Below, piece after piece: positions 10,411 through 24,300 of a DNA stretch of 64,000 bases. Source of the DNA: Kappaphycus alvarezii (Eukaryota > Rhodophyta > Florideophyceae > Gigartinales > Solieriaceae); assembly GCA_002205965.3 (NCBI GenBank), contig NADL03000612.1, positions 186,001 to 250,000 of the forward strand, given 5' to 3'. The translations under genes and the position numbers were made by a program. The notes under the pieces were generated by a model. It saw nothing but the letters and a program-made list of their open reading frames with translations. It did no database searches and had not been told where the DNA came from. How positions within the stretch are numbered: position 1 is the stretch's first letter; every line of letters starts with the position of its first letter.

Positions 10411-11105
10411 GGTGGGAGCGATGCCGAGGGGGTTGAGGGCGAGGGGTGGATTATGTGCAGGTGTGAACGCTTAAGGGGGTGGTTTTTTTTGGAAGCGGGG
10501 AGCGTTGGTTGGTTGGGGTTGGGTTGGTGTTGGAATGGTGGGTGTGGGTGTGAGTGTGTGCGGACTTTGGGGACGGGGTGAGGGTGGGACAATTGATTGC
10601 AGGTGGGTGAAATGTAATTAAGCGGGCGGGAGGTGCGGAGGGGATGGGAGGAGGAGAGGGTGATAGAATGCTGGGGGCGGGAGAGTATGAAGTGGTGCGA
10701 GGTGTGATCGAAGTGAAAGGCGGAATGGTTGGATGAATGGTGGCCAGGTACAGTCGGTAGTATCCACTAGGTACCGTAAATTTGAGTAGGATGTAATTTT
10801 AGCCAGGATCAAACAGACGTGGAGATATCGCGAGGCCCAACTTGGCTCTTCCCGCAGGTGCAACGCTCACGTCGATGCCTCCGAAATCTCCGAAAAAATG
10901 TGACGCTTACCATGGCGGCGGGCTATTGGCTCCTGGTGCAAATCACCGCTCGAGTTTTTTGAACGCCTCGTAACGACCACTCAAATTTCACACTTTCCTC
11001 ACATAGCTACCTTATTCCTTGACCATTCCTCTCTCTGCGGTCAATTTTCTTACAGTAACGTTATTAAACTCACTGAGCAAGGGCGCCCTAATCTAACATA
11101 CTCTA
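10411..11105. other. Upstream region of the P450; G/T-rich tract, no gene
   Basis: A strongly G/T-rich tract at 10490-10560, with repeated GGTTGGTTGGGGTTGGGTT, could form a G-quadruplex on the + strand. Its open frames (for example Pro/His-rich on the minus strand) are explained by composition. Confidence 0.5.
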
Positions 11106-11677
11106 ATCCTCAAACGTCCTCCAGGGCTCGCGTGTCAACCCCTGCGAGTAATACATCATCAACAAACCTACCTGGACGGGGTGCAAGGGGTAGTCGTAGG
11201 GGCAGACCAGTGCAACCAGCAAACAATCAAGAAAATGCAGTCTCGACGCCGCCTCAAACTGAAGAACCGCTGAAATCGGACCGTTGGTGAGTGATAGAGC
11301 TCCGTACTTACCACATTGTCTAGTGGAGCTCAATCCATTGCTTGAAATACTTGGGTTTACCTGCAAACCCTAGCCTACAGGCCATCCCCAAATTGCCAGA
11401 AGCGTACAACCACTGGCAGTACGGAACCGGTCGATATGCGCGCCCTGCTAGGGGTATTCTGGGATCTATCGTCCTCACTACAGAGTCTAACGACGGAAAC
11501 CCTGCCCACATTTCACACCTGCTACTTGATGGATCCTCGCAATGGCTAATCGGTAAAAATGTCACTCGCAAGGCTAACATGGATCATATCAATGTGAACG
11601 CAATAGTGTTCATGATTGCTGGTCATCGTAATATGCCGCTAATCGTGATGTATCAACAATCGATCATAACTTTCTGA
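11106..11677 (+). pseudogene. Retroelement-like fragment: RG-rich tail plus unknown conserved-looking ORF
   Basis: A frame from about 11106 to 11289 reads as a basic, low-complexity segment with GRGARGSRRGRP, typical of RNA-binding or gag tails. A second frame (11342-11677) encodes 111 residues including GSSQWLIGKNVT and GRYARPARG. A possible intron (GTGAGT at 11288 to about 11330) would connect them in frame; this is inference only. I do not recognise the family; a retroelement origin is suggested by the composition and the copia remains nearby. Confidence 0.3.
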
Positions 11678-12334
11678 GTCACATCTCAGCAGATCGCCTT
11701 CATTCATCTCCAAACGCAAGATCTACCCTATCCTGCCTCTCTGCGATTGCACGACAAGCTGCGCCTTGGTCAGATATCAAGTCTTGTTTATCAGGAAGAT
11801 GCACCGGCATGTATGCGGACATACAAGCTCCACGGACTACTAGCTTTGCATGGAATGTAACGGACTGAAATGAAATGATGCAGTGGAATAGTATATGACG
11901 TGAATAGCTCACGAATGCACAGCTTGTATTGCAAGCTTAAAACCAAAACAAATTAGGAAAGTATCCATACGCACCTACCGACTGAGTTTAAAGGGATTCT
12001 GCGTATAGATCACTGATCCCTAGGTAAAGTTCGTCTTATGCATTGTATGGATTTTGTCTTACCTTATTCTGCAGCTCATGTCGTTAGCTGTGCCTCTTTA
12101 GGATTCCATTACCGAGCTGAAAGAATGTAGGATTCCAGACACAAATCTCAATTAAGACGAAAATCTCAATTTTGGTCTGCATCCGTGCCGACAAAGCATC
12201 GCACGGGTGAATTCCGGAAGTATTCCAATAATCTGTGCACGCGCATTGAACAGTTTACATCTCTAAGGCATTTAAAAATGCAATTGAGCGTAAAAGAAGC
12301 ATCATTAAGACTGTCTTTCTGTTGAAATATATAC
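11678..12334. other. Intergenic, nothing recognised
   Basis: Only short frames without domains. No repeats noted other than scattered AT-rich tracts. Confidence 0.4.
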
Positions 12335-12420
12335 TGTGGTCCGACCAGTTGCACAAAAAAACAAAGCGCATGTGGCTCAGTGGTTAAAGTTTTCAACAAG
12401 TTATGGGCCCAGAACCGGGA
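12335..12420 (+). repeat. tRNA-like SINE fragment (box A half)
   Basis: TGGCTCAGTGGTTAA at 12373-12387 fits a polymerase III box A. It is followed by TTATGGGCCCAG at 12401-12412. The copy at 15286-15380 shares the preceding TGTGRTCCG and TTGCAC stretches plus GCGCATRTGGCTCAG, so this is a dispersed repeat and not a tRNA gene. Confidence 0.6.
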
Positions 12421-12639
12421 GGACTTCTCTTCTAACCATCCTTCTATCCTCTTTCCTTTCGATTTCCCTCCAACTCTTCTTTCATTTCCTTAAATAAAAA
12501 TACTTCTGCCTGCAATCGTGTCCGAGGAAAAGTTCGACGCTTCCTCCTTGCATATTCAATCCTTGAACTTGCAGAACTATTTTCTGTAGACCAACGAAAA
12601 GGAGATCTTCTTGAGGGGCTATAGACTGTGAAGGCACGT

Positions 12640-15110
12640 CGATGGAGCAGAAGAGAAGCCCAGAGAGGAGACTATGAGAGAAATGGAAGTTTTTTCAAGG
12701 AAGAGTGATATGGCACTAGCACACTTTATGATGGAGATAGACCAGGCATGCAAAGCCTCTTTCATCCGACTCAGAGATATGTATAGAGTAATCCGTAGAA
12801 GACCTAACGGGTTGTTTGGGAGGCTTCAATTGACGCCAAATTATCTTCCCTAAAGGGCATATCTATAGAGTTATCAGAGTCTATTATTGATTACTCGAAT
12901 CGCATTGAGACTCTGTTCAACCAGATAGCCGCAATTGGACAATAAGTTTCAGATATTGAGAAGGAACGAGCAATATTGCGTGGATTATCAGGTGGTTCTT
13001 CCATAGCCGCTCAATTAATCAGAGCTACTGGGAGGGCATAAGATGAAGCCATTGCTGAACTATTTGTCACAGAAGCAGTGATGGAGAAGGCTCCAAGCCA
13101 CAAAGCTCTTGTGACAAGAGGCAAGAACAGTAAAAAATCCTTGCAAAACTCTACAAACTGTGAAAGCAGGGGTCATACTGTGGACAGATGCTATCATAAC
13201 CCGCAGAGCAGTGTGTACTAGGAAAAGTTCAATAGTTCCAATGCCACAGGATGAAAGAGCCTGAAGCAGTAGTCTGCTAAAGATGGAGAGCCTGAAGCAG
13301 TATAGAATGGGACAAATAGATGTTAGTATCCCCGGTAAAGGATTTGACAGGCCTTTGTCGTTTAAATGTCTTCAAGGTAGGATATTATGAGAACGAGTAC
13401 TCAGAAAAGTGGTTAATAGACTCTGGATGTACATCCCAAATGTCAAATGATATTAACAACTTTCGTGACTTTAAACCTATTGAAATCTGTGCAAGTGATC
13501 AAGAAAGAATTTATAGATACAACGTGAGTGGGTACCGTAACCACTGCAGCTGTTGTCAAGGGTAGGCTTGAAAGGATTGTTTTTTGGGACGTCTTCTCCT
13601 CTCTAGGTCTTATGATCTATGTGTTTCCAGTCTCTAAGATTCGCAAGAAGGAATTTCGTGTTGTATTAGATGAAGAAGAGAATGATTTACTTGGATCGTG
13701 CAAGGTAATTGATAAGTACACAGAAGAAGTGACCCTTGTTGCTCATGAAACTAAAAATGAATTACGTGAAGTTCTCATGCGAGAAGGTTGAAAGAATGGA
13801 GCCGGTACTGCAGCCGTTGTGACTGGGACCCAGAATGATGATTTGTGGCATAACATTGTTAACCACATCAGTGATGTAATTTTACAGAAGTCACTTGAAA
13901 TAAAATAGGGTATGTCTCTACTGGGCGAAAGTCAGAAAAACACAGACTGTCGGAACTGCATCAAAGGGAAATCTCATAAGTCCCTGGAAACGGATTGAAA
14001 ATAGACACAGCACCATCGAGCCCTTGGACAGAGTCTACTATGATTTTGTGGGACCAGTGAAGGTTCGGTAGTTCTCTTACTCGCCCTTCTTCGCTACTTT
14101 GATAGACGAAGGTAACGGAACTTCAATGTTCAGATTCATTAGACGCAAGGGTCAGGCAGCGGAGTCCTTGAAAGAAATGATTTTACAAATGGACAACCTA
14201 TTCAATGGATCTATTTCACGCCTCATAATACTGAATTGCAGGTGATTAAGGTGGGTGCGTTCAGATGGTGAAGGTGAGTACCTATGAAAGAGATTGAGTA
14301 AGTAGTTTTCGGAGCATAGCATTGTGCACGAACTCACCTTTCGATACTCGTAGGAATCGAATGGCCGTGCAGAACGACTGAACAGCACAATCCTTGATGC
14401 GGCTTGTTTCTTGCTAATGGGATTCAATGTATCTAATTGCGAAAGATACTGGGAAGAGGCGATAAAAAGCGCTAAATATCTAAGAAATAGGCTGTACATT
14501 TCTAGTTACGCGAAAGAAGTACAGTCTTGTGCTGTGGAAAATGATAATTCATCCTCGGCAACAGTAGAACAGATTCCTCTTAATATTTATAGACGTTATA
14601 TGAGGTGTAATTCAGGAAATACAACTGACCGCTTCCGTTTCAACCAAGTGTGCTTAGTTACTGATTCAAACCCCAATGCTGATTGACTGGATTCAACAAC
14701 TAAATTTAAAGAGGCAGTCAGCAGACCTGAAGCTGCCTCCTGGCGTGAGGCAAAGGACGAAGAGATGTCATATCTGAGCCAGCTACAGAAACGGTTGCTA
14801 GTTTCCTTACTAAAGGGGAGAAAGTGCGTATAAAGGAAATGCGCGTATGACCTGAAAAACTGATCATGAAGCGCATATCGAAAGATACAAAGCAAGATTA
14901 GTCGCAAAGGGCTTCAAAAAAAGGAATGGAGTAGACTGACGCGACCTCTCTCCCCTGTCACTAAATACACTACGTTCAGGATATTTACTTCTCTTACTAC
15001 CCTTTATGGATTGACGGGATGGTACATCACGACATACCAAGAACGCGTTTCTCAATACTATATTTTCTAGGGAGATCTACGTTGCGCAACCTAAAAGCAA
15101 AGTCTGCAGG
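12640..15110 (+). pseudogene. Ty1/copia retrotransposon gag-pol remains
   Basis: Domains appear in order but in shifting, stop-ridden frames. Gag (UBN2-like, LSESIIDYSNRIETLFNQI) lies near 12860-12945, and a degraded zinc knuckle (CESRGHTVDRCYHNP) near 13160-13205. The protease site WLIDSGCTSQMSND is near 13410-13452. A GAG-pre-integrase block with LWHNIVNH is near 13840, and an integrase start with DRVYYDFVGPV near 14020-14060. Reverse transcriptase blocks follow: AASWREAKDEEMSYL near 14735-14780, ERYKARLVAKGFKKRNGVD near 14878-14935 and PVTKYTTFRIFTSLTTLYGL near 14955-15015. This order (integrase before RT) is the copia arrangement. No flanking LTRs were identified. Known life cycle: copy-and-paste through virus-like particles; this copy is dead. 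Confidence 0.8.
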
Positions 15111-15380
15111 TTATGGGCCCAGTTGACGCTGCCGCTTTGGTCGCGGGTTCGATCCCTGCTAGGTACACTGAGTTTGGCATTTGCTCCAGGGATTACTGTA
15201 ATGCTCTTTCTATGCCCTGAACTCGTCGACGAGCATATTATAGTGGTGAATTTGAGCGAGAGGGGAGTTGAAATATATTTGTTGTGATCCGCTCAATTGC
15301 ACTAAGGAGGCCAGCGCATATGGCTCAGTTGTTAACGTTTTCAACAATTGATTCCCCTGAAAGCCGACAGTTAAGCAGAC
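15097..15380 (+). repeat. tRNA-like SINE pieces (box B half, then box A half)
   Basis: TTATGGGCCCAG at 15111-15122 is followed by GGTTCGATCCC (box B) at 15146-15156, and a second head with TGGCTCAGTTGTTAA lies at 15321-15335. Combining the two halves with the 12335 copy gives a tRNA-like order of box A, TTATGGGCCCAG, box B. Here the halves occur in reversed order, so the copies are rearranged or back-to-back insertions. The first piece starts where the copia RT stops. Confidence 0.6.
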
Positions 15381-18300
15381 TTTGATCCAATTTCTTCTAC
15401 ATATAATACTGCATACCTGTAAAAAGATCTCAACGGTAACTAAGCAATGTCATAGTTTGAATTTGCAAATAGGTTCTCCAAAGCAGTGGCATCGGAGCTA
15501 ATGGAAAATGTTATCCCAGATGATGTGATAACTGCCTGTGAGCAATTCCAAACAAGCAGAAAATATTCTAATTGCGCGCTTAAAATATGTTCATCAGACT
15601 CCTCTAGCTGTTGGTGAGAGCGAAGAAATATTTTAGAAAAAAATTTTAAAATAGAGGAAAGTAGTCTGATCTAGGGCAATCATTTCCGTTAATCCAATGG
15701 CACTCTCTGTTATGGTTCCACGAAAAAATTGTGGGGAAAAAGCTGCTTTTGAAGACCTTCATTCAGCCTTAACGAATAATAGCCTCTATAATCTAGTGCA
15801 AGATGGATTGGACTCCCTTCTTGCTGAACTGTTCGATAACGGAGTTTTCATTCGATAAAAAATGACACATTTGAACTATACCATAAAATAAGCACGATGC
15901 AAGTAGACATAATTTCCAGTTAAGCTGACTTTGTAATGGATTTTTCAAGTGAGAAACAATTTCTAGGATAAAATTTCTCACTTTTTCGGCCCCTTGAGAA
16001 AGTATTTTTTCTACCCTCAAACAGTTCAATCGAAGAAATTGATGGTCGTTTAAAAATAAAATATTACCTCGGCGAAGAAGAATTTCTTGGAATTCATTAT
16101 CTAAAAAATCATGCACACTTGAATCTCAACTTGAATTGAAATATACAGAAAGCGGTGTGAAATACTCTTTTTTTGACTATTTTCGTAGCCGGCCATTGTT
16201 AAAGCATTAGTCTAATGGCTAATCAGTATGTGCTTGCTACTGCACAACTCAGAAGAGGAAAAGTGGTAAAGTATTTTCGTCCATTCCCTAACAAATGGTG
16301 CCTACAAATTCAAATATAATCAGTAGTCAAACACCGTATAAGGTTGAGAATAATGATTATAGCGTCGCAAACTATAAACTCGTATTGATCCTCGTGAGAA
16401 TGTTGACAAGATAAAAAATTATCCCAACGAAGACTGCATTTCTTTATTTTACAGTAAAATTTGTACATATTTTGTTTAAAAGTAGCATTTCTCAATGGTG
16501 TTGAAGCAAGGCGTGATGTTTATGTTCGAACGATTTAAAGAGAGTAACATGAGGACTAAATATTTATGGCTTTTATTAGCAAAATCATATGGGCTTGTTA
16601 ATGCAAACGTGAAATTGCAGAAACAATCTGACAAAATTATCGTTGATATTGGTCTCACATAGTCCTCCTATATTCTACAGATGTTCTATATGAAAGAAAA
16701 TGGCCAGTTAGTACTAAAAATGGCTCAGATCGTAATTGATACCAAAATTAGCTGCAAAGATAACAGAGAACAAGCTTCAATAGCTAATTTTGACACAACG
16801 TCCAAGTCTAGCGATTTGGAAAACGTACCCGACTAGTTGAGTTCCTTTGGGATCAATACTCTATAAAATACACACAGAACCACTGAGACCGATGCTGATG
16901 ACAAACTGGTCGCTATCAATGAATGCTAGCTCAGCAGGAAACACCGCAAGTAATCAGATCATTACTTGATTGAATCTTAAAATTCAGTCTTTTCATCGAC
17001 TAATAGCTTACATGGTGGATTGGGACAGATTACTTTCAGTTATTTCTTCCTACGCAATTTATCTTCAACATTGGGTACCAGAATTCATTTTGTCATGTTG
17101 AAAAAGTCAAAACCTCAGAAAAGCTAAAAACATTTTGCGCCACAAAAAGACGGATACGAATTTCTATGAACCGAATTTTCTAGTATTTGCTGATACAGTA
17201 TAGTATAACAAGATTTAAACCCGACAAATGGAGTGCAATTCCATCTTTCACGTTGTCAGTCAGATTTAACACATGACTGAGGGTCTATTAAATAGTTAAC
17301 CAACTGCAGAAACATTTTCAGCCTCCGAGGAATTTATGTACTTAAAACTGTATTAAAAATATTTTCTAAACTAGGAATAAAAGCCATGGTGCACACCTAT
17401 TTCGAATCAAAAGGAATTTTACATATTATAACTGACGAACTTCAGAAAATATTGGTTCTTGAGAGATTATTTGATGTTTTTGGTGCAATATCTGAAACAT
17501 AGTCTTCAGAGAACAAATATAGCTATGAGCGGAGTGATGGGAATTTGAATCCGCACTCAACGAAATGATCTTCTGAGTCGTTTTGAATATTTAATTTAGA
17601 GCTACTTTTCATTGTTTTGTAATTTCATCACGATTAGTACTAGAATCTATTCAGTTACCCTCTCATTTTTTTTGCTTACATGAATATGACTGTGTTCAAT
17701 GTTTTACTTGTACAATTGAATTCGTACTGATTGTAAAGCCCAGCCGTCAGCTAATTGGATATCTCCGCACATTTTTGTATTTTGGTGGTTCAAACTGCAT
17801 CTATTTCCCTACTACCACCTCGAAATTTCCAACGCGAACAATTTTTGCAGTTTTCTCACTTTTGGATGGCCTTCTACGGCAATAGTGTCAGCGGCTTAAT
17901 GAAATCATACGCCTCAAGAAATTTAATCGTCAAAATACTACTATATCTGAAATGTGTATGTATGTAGCAATTCTGATGCTAGTACACGCCATGAGGATTT
18001 GCTTTGAACGGACTTTTCAGCTTTTGGATCAACTTCGGAGAATTTCGCCTTCGATTGAGAGGATAAGGTTTATCACCAGGAATAATAAGGCGTACTCACC
18101 CACATGGAGGGTTAGATATGACCGATCTCAGTTTTGTGCTCGACGTCATAGAAAAACACAACTGTCATAGTTTAACATGCTTTCATTTCGGGAGACGAGA
18201 GAGGTATTATTCTGTACCTCGCAGTTTTCAGCTACGTTTAATGATGGACTGTGTAGTTCTAGAGTGTTATGGTATCAGGATAAAAGCGTTTCAGAAATGA

Positions 18301-21300
18301 ATAAAGGCAAAGAAATAAACCGTGTAGACGTCGTGGCGGATGCATTTTTTCGTGTTGTCTTTGTGCAAAGATGTAGAAGGCGAGAGAAACCACAAGTGGA
18401 TTTTTTTAGAAATTTTTTCACTACAATCGTTGATGTAGGAGGTTAGGAAGCTCTTAAAAGCTGTATGACTGCTGACAGAAGCTATGGAAAATAATCGCTC
18501 ATGGCGTTGCTCACAGAATTTGTTGCCGGACATATTTTCAATGTACATAATAATCTCATACGAGCTCATCCTTTTTTGGTTGCTTGTTATCTTTCTCCTG
18601 TAAGAGAGTATGTTGTGGAAATATGCTGATGCTAAGGTGTTTGATAATATTGGAGAATAAGATGATGTGTCAAACCAGAAGACGGCCAATCTGCTGAGTG
18701 AAAATGGAGGTTCCCACATGCAGAATGGAACTGGGGCTCCGAGAAGTATTACAACGCAGCAACAAGAAAGGAAGGAGGATAATGCAGTAATCACAACGGT
18801 TGCATCTAAGAACTTTCCTTTTGATTTAGACGGATGCAAGGAGTTATTGAAGATTATAAGTTAGTTCTGGCGAATGCTGAAGTAAAAAACCGGGTAGCCA
18901 CTGATACCCTTGAGGAATACTCTGGACTGCAGCTAGCTGATCTGATCATTTTCATGGTTATGATTCAAATTGTTGTATGTATTTGCCAAGGGAGCAGATA
19001 AGAGGTGTTACTGATCAACTTCGCGTGAAGGATATCGGCCAAAAATTATATGTTTTTTCCTTTAGAGACTAGAATAATTTACCCCATTCTCATTTGATGC
19101 TCGTCATCATTCATCAGCACATACTGCAATGTATTGAAGATGGTATCATCCCTATTACTTCAGTGGCATCACCTCAGTGAATCATAAATACCTAAATTTC
19201 ATTAAGATTTTCGCTATTAATGCTTTCATTAGATGGAAAATCTGTGAAGAATGTATTATTGGAATCTGGCAGCATATTTGGATCTGCAGATCGTTTAAGG
19301 ATCCAGTTGGGCGGCATCAAAGATATCAAACCTTTCATGCTAGATTTGGGTACTGAATTGCTAAGTCATGCCGGAAGTCTATCCTTGCATCGATTTAATG
19401 TACCCATTGAGGCTGGTAGATTCTCTGCACATTATTTGCAGGATTTAAAGTCATCGCAGAGGAAGTCAAGCGAATGGTACGTCTTAAAAATGATCGGAGG
19501 AAAAAATCTCGTGCCGTTATTGCAGAGGATGGTCTCCAAATTAGACTCTATGTTCCAGGCCATTGACCCATGCTAAATGGAGCTCTATATTGTGTTTAAT
19601 GTGTACAGAATACACCACAGAGAAAGTTTCATCGCTCCTCTGACTATTTTTGTTTACGTAGAACAAACATATGTCTTCAGATATACCTAGAGTTGAGGAA
19701 TACCTGATGAAGAATATTTCAAATCCATAAAGAAGTGATGTTGCGCGTCACACCCGGCACTGAAACGGGCAATTGAAGCAGCAGTAGCTCTCTTACAGGT
19801 GTAAAACTCGAGCTTCATTCCGCCAAACTATTGGAGCAACAGAAGCTGGGAACAAAAGACTTGAGGGACAGGACATGGAGTCAGAGGATAGATTTTTCAG
19901 TGAGGCGGAGAATGCAAGAGAAGCAAGTAATAGGAGGGAGCATTAGATTCAAGTTTCAAAAATATTTAATAGGTCTGCAGCTCGAGAAAGTTCTAATTTT
20001 TGTGTTTGTGTTGAGCGACGCGCCAGGTCTAGAAGCCGTTTCTGGTCGGCTATAAAAAACAGAGGCTTTCTACAGATGGGATACAGTTGGGTCAATTTCT
20101 GCGTAAGAGTTGAGTGTGGGGAAACGAGTATTTCTGAGTAGAAGAGCGTGAGACTTAGATTTCTAATGAAGCAGCCCTTTTGATTGATATAATGACGAGC
20201 AGAATGTTTTTCGGTCTTGAACGTGTTTGGAGACACCAGCTTGAAAATTTCTCGCTCTAAAATTACCTTGTAAATGTTTTTAAGAAGTTGTATACGGACT
20301 CACAGCATCCTAAACTAAAGGTTAACTTGGTCAAACTTAGAAAACGGAAAAAAGAAAGCAACTACGAGAAGGTCATATTTTTATGACACAGGCATCGATC
20401 ATAAAGTTTCAACATTAGGGATATACTGTACAAAAGATTATCCTTTAATTTAAATTTCATATTGGATTGTCATTGCGTCAATTTAAAAAACTTTAGTTAC
20501 ATGTTAGCTAAAGTTCATAACGGTTTCCACACACTTTCTCGAATTCAATTTGTTTTCAGTCTTTCTTCTCCACGTAGCAGATGTGTTCCATCCAGCTAGC
20601 CTTTACCTAAATGGTGGGTAAGTAGGTGTATGCTCTAGGTAAAGAATGAGTAAATGCATCCATTATTGTTCCAGCACTTTTCTCTGTATACTTGCTAACA
20701 CACAAATAAGAGCTTCAGAACCTCGTACCACAAAGCAATGTTGGCAATTACAAAATTTTAAAATCATTTTCAGGAAAGATAGGCTATCGGTGTATAAATG
20801 AAGGAATATGTTTTCTTTTTTTTCCAATTTTCTGGTGCCATGATTGCTTCAGAAAGCCGAAGGATAAGCTCAGAAAATATCAAAAGTAAAAGCCGCGAAC
20901 TAAGTAAACTACAATGCAGGCTCCGTTCCCCACTATATCTTTAAGCGCTCAGCAACACAGTAGTGCGACTAATCTAAAATTCACCGTAGATGAAGTAATA
21001 CAGCGGCGATGCTCGCGAGAGTTCGAGCAAATAACTGAGTCTCTTGGTTGTAACGCAGGAAAGGGTCTAATAGTTCGTAATTTAGATGTTTACTTTCAAG
21101 TGGTGTCCAGAGGATCGAAAATGAATGAGAAGTACAACAAATCGAGAAAATCTACGAAAAAGAAAAGGAAAAAGGGAATTTATCTTGAAAGTTACAGGTA
21201 AGGGCAATATTTCAAGCAATTTTATGGTTTTAAGGTCAAAATATGCTCAAATTATGGACTAATCTTTGTTTAATTGGCACGTCATCGGCGTCAAAAAGTA

Positions 21301-24300
21301 AAGGAAAGTGAAAATGTGCTAAATTCTAAATAACGTAAGGTAAAAGACGGTTGTCTCGTGAGAAGCAAAGGATAAACAAAGGAGCGCAGAGCTGATTTCA
21401 ATGGCTGTTATGAAAAATTTCAATGATAACCATAGCATCTGAAATTGTGTAAAAAATGTTGAGATCTGTCTTCAGAGCCTAACATTGAGTATTTTTAATT
21501 ATTGTATAGTGAAAGAAGTTCCTAGCCATACGTATTTTTTCCGCCAAACATATACGTTTCTATTATAGAATGTAAGATGCTACATAAGCCAGTGAAATTT
21601 AAAAGTTGAAAGTCAAAATAATCTTTTCGCACAATACGACGCTTCTTTAGAAGAATAGAAGACCTAAATCATGTAAAAAAATTATGCAGCCAGATAATTC
21701 TATTGATACGACAAAGAAAACCCTTTTTGGCTCTGGCCTAAATTTAGAACCCTCGGGATAAAGTTGTATTATTACATGCATCCTATTGAGTTTCAACAGA
21801 ATTCTCGAGATCTCTAGTGATTATCTTTAAGTAAGAATCAGACTCTCAAAATCAAAATACCCGAACGGTACTTGGTATAGCTATTGACTTATTAAAACTG
21901 ACATTTCGCTAATCGAAGGAGGTAATGACATTAACAAATAATTTTTTTGAAAGCTTCAGTGACTTTAATCTTACTAGATGATGCTCTTCGTTGGGTACGA
22001 TTGTTTTAAAATATATTTAGAAGTACCTTGCAGCAAATTAATTTTCTTTATGTTTTTATTTTCAATATAATGGCTCAAGTTTCCATCGGTTTGGAAATAT
22101 TTAAATAGTTTAGAAAAATATCTAGCGCCTTTTCTTGCATTGAAATAATTTCAAAATGAAAATTTTTGATTAAGTAAATTTTTTGATGAATTACTTTATT
22201 AACATGGCTTTTAAACGAGAATATTTGTCGTTCGATAGGGAGGAATGAAACAGAAAGCTACGGAAGCATTAGTAATATCGTAAAGAGGCGGTAGATTTAG
22301 GCATGACTGAAAGAATTTTTCCATGGGCAAGAGTTTTACATGTAGAGTGAAAATCAAGTTATTTCACAGGTGTCTTTGGCTAGAATATCTTAGCAAAAAA
22401 TCAAAAACTGCCTGATTTTTCATGATTTCGAAACTTTTATTCCTGATCATATCTCTAGTAAGGGTACCAATGTGCCATAATTCTATGCTGTACACTATTG
22501 CTAAATATAGAGGGGAAGTGGACCCACTACTTCCGCAATATCAGTCCATAAGTATTGGATTCGCTGAATATATCTACCTTTTAATTGTCAATTTTGAATT
22601 GCAGAAAATATTTTTATTTAATTGAAAATCAAGCAACTGAAAAAAGGCTCGTAATTTTAGCCATTAAAAATGAGGAATATAGAAAGAACCTTCCCTTACA
22701 AAAAGAAATCCCTTGGATTTCTAAAAACTCACAACACACTTTAAATACTCTGGAATCTTGAAATTAAAATTTTACGCTGTATCCTACTCAGCCTAGCAGG
22801 TTAATTTTTGATTTTTTTTTCATAGAGAAGTGGAGAAAATAAATGCAAACTTTTCGCACAAACTTAGAATGAGAAATTCTTCAAAAGAAGTATCTGGGAG
22901 TCAGGAATTTAAGCTGGAATGAAATTAGGATTGACTTTTTGTGCGATAGGACCAGCTTAAACCGGGAACGAACAGCTGTTGGGTTGAAACTGAGAGGGAA
23001 ACAATTCGATTGAAGTCTCTCCTTTCTGGAAAAGTTTTGAGATTGGCGAACTAAATAAATACTTTGAGTAGTAAACATCGTAGGTAAAAGATATAATAGT
23101 CAGATTTCTGTAAATTACATCACGTCACCATGCGAGTTTTAAATAATGCAAATTGAGCACACTGGAAGTGAAATGATCGACGATAGATTTTGGCGCCGTG
23201 AAGGGATTGGAATGCTTGACATGTGAGAGGATGGACAAATTTAGGGTTAAAGTAACTCCATAACAGAAGGTATGAATGTTTGTGAATTTCACTGGTCAAA
23301 GAATCTATTTTCTGTCAGAATTTGTCTACAAATTTTATCAAGTTCATTAACTTAATTTTTTTACTGGAAAAAAAGTTGTAAATCTAAAATTAACAAGACA
23401 AAATTAACATAATCTATGTTTAGAATCCAATCAAATCTGAAAACTGAGCCTTTAGAATTGAGCGTGGAACTCACATTGACTAATAAAGATCACAAAGCTT
23501 CAGAAATATTCTCTCTTAATCTTCTACAGAAGCTATAAGGTTGGTGGGTGAACCAACATAGAATACATATCTTGAAAATGAAACATAAACTCGCAGATAC
23601 CGTTTTTTCTATGTGCTGCACTATGGAGTTTTCATCCAGCAGAATCTGCAGATTCGTCGCGACAAGAATGATATTTCATTCGATAGTAGCTGCTTCAGCA
23701 GCAAGCCCATGGACTCAAGCTGGAGTTATTTTCCGGGATGAAGAGCGTGGACCGACTTTCCGCTTATGGATAAAGCTGCTAAATTAAAGAGAAACTAGAA
23801 CGAATCAAACAATCTTTAATCGAGTTTTTCGCAAAAATAAAAATACGCTGCTCCCTACGTAACGGGGCTACAGAGAGAGTTTGTAGAGAAATGTGGCCTT
23901 GAATAAAGATCACGACATCATAGTTGAAGTATGAACTTGTCGGAATCTTTTTGCGAGGCCAAAAAGACTGGATTTATCTCGTTTGGTAGCAAAAAATTTT
24001 TGAGCGGCAAGCTGCCGTCATTTTCGCTGAGCAAAATAAAATTTATTAAGATAGAAACCTCAACAGACGTTAAATTCAAAAGCTTCCTCAAAAAGAGTTG
24101 GTTTCTAAAGAAGGTCATTTTTATATCACATTCAAGACTTTGTAGAGTCGTACCTCATTCATGAACATCAAGTTGGAGGATTTCAAGTTCTTTAAGAGAT
24201 GAGATATAGTTTAGCGTCTGGTGGAGGGGAGGATAGGTTGTCTACATAGATCCCGTAGAGGCAAAGGTTAAGCGTAGATAGCGCATACTAAAGCCAATAA

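Noticed and set aside
10080..10592. 170-codon Pro/His-rich ORF upstream of the P450
   Set aside because: Composition-driven frame on the complement of a G/T-rich tract; the neighbouring frame gives a better leader with an ATG at the right place.
12373..12420. A tRNA gene (box A and GGGCCC stem)
   Set aside because: No cloverleaf can be completed, no box B at the right distance, and related sequences recur at 15.1-15.4 kb: a SINE-like repeat instead.
15111..15170. A tRNA gene on the basis of GGGTTCGATCCC
   Set aside because: The T-arm-like sequence is present but the acceptor and D arms are not, so it is a SINE piece.
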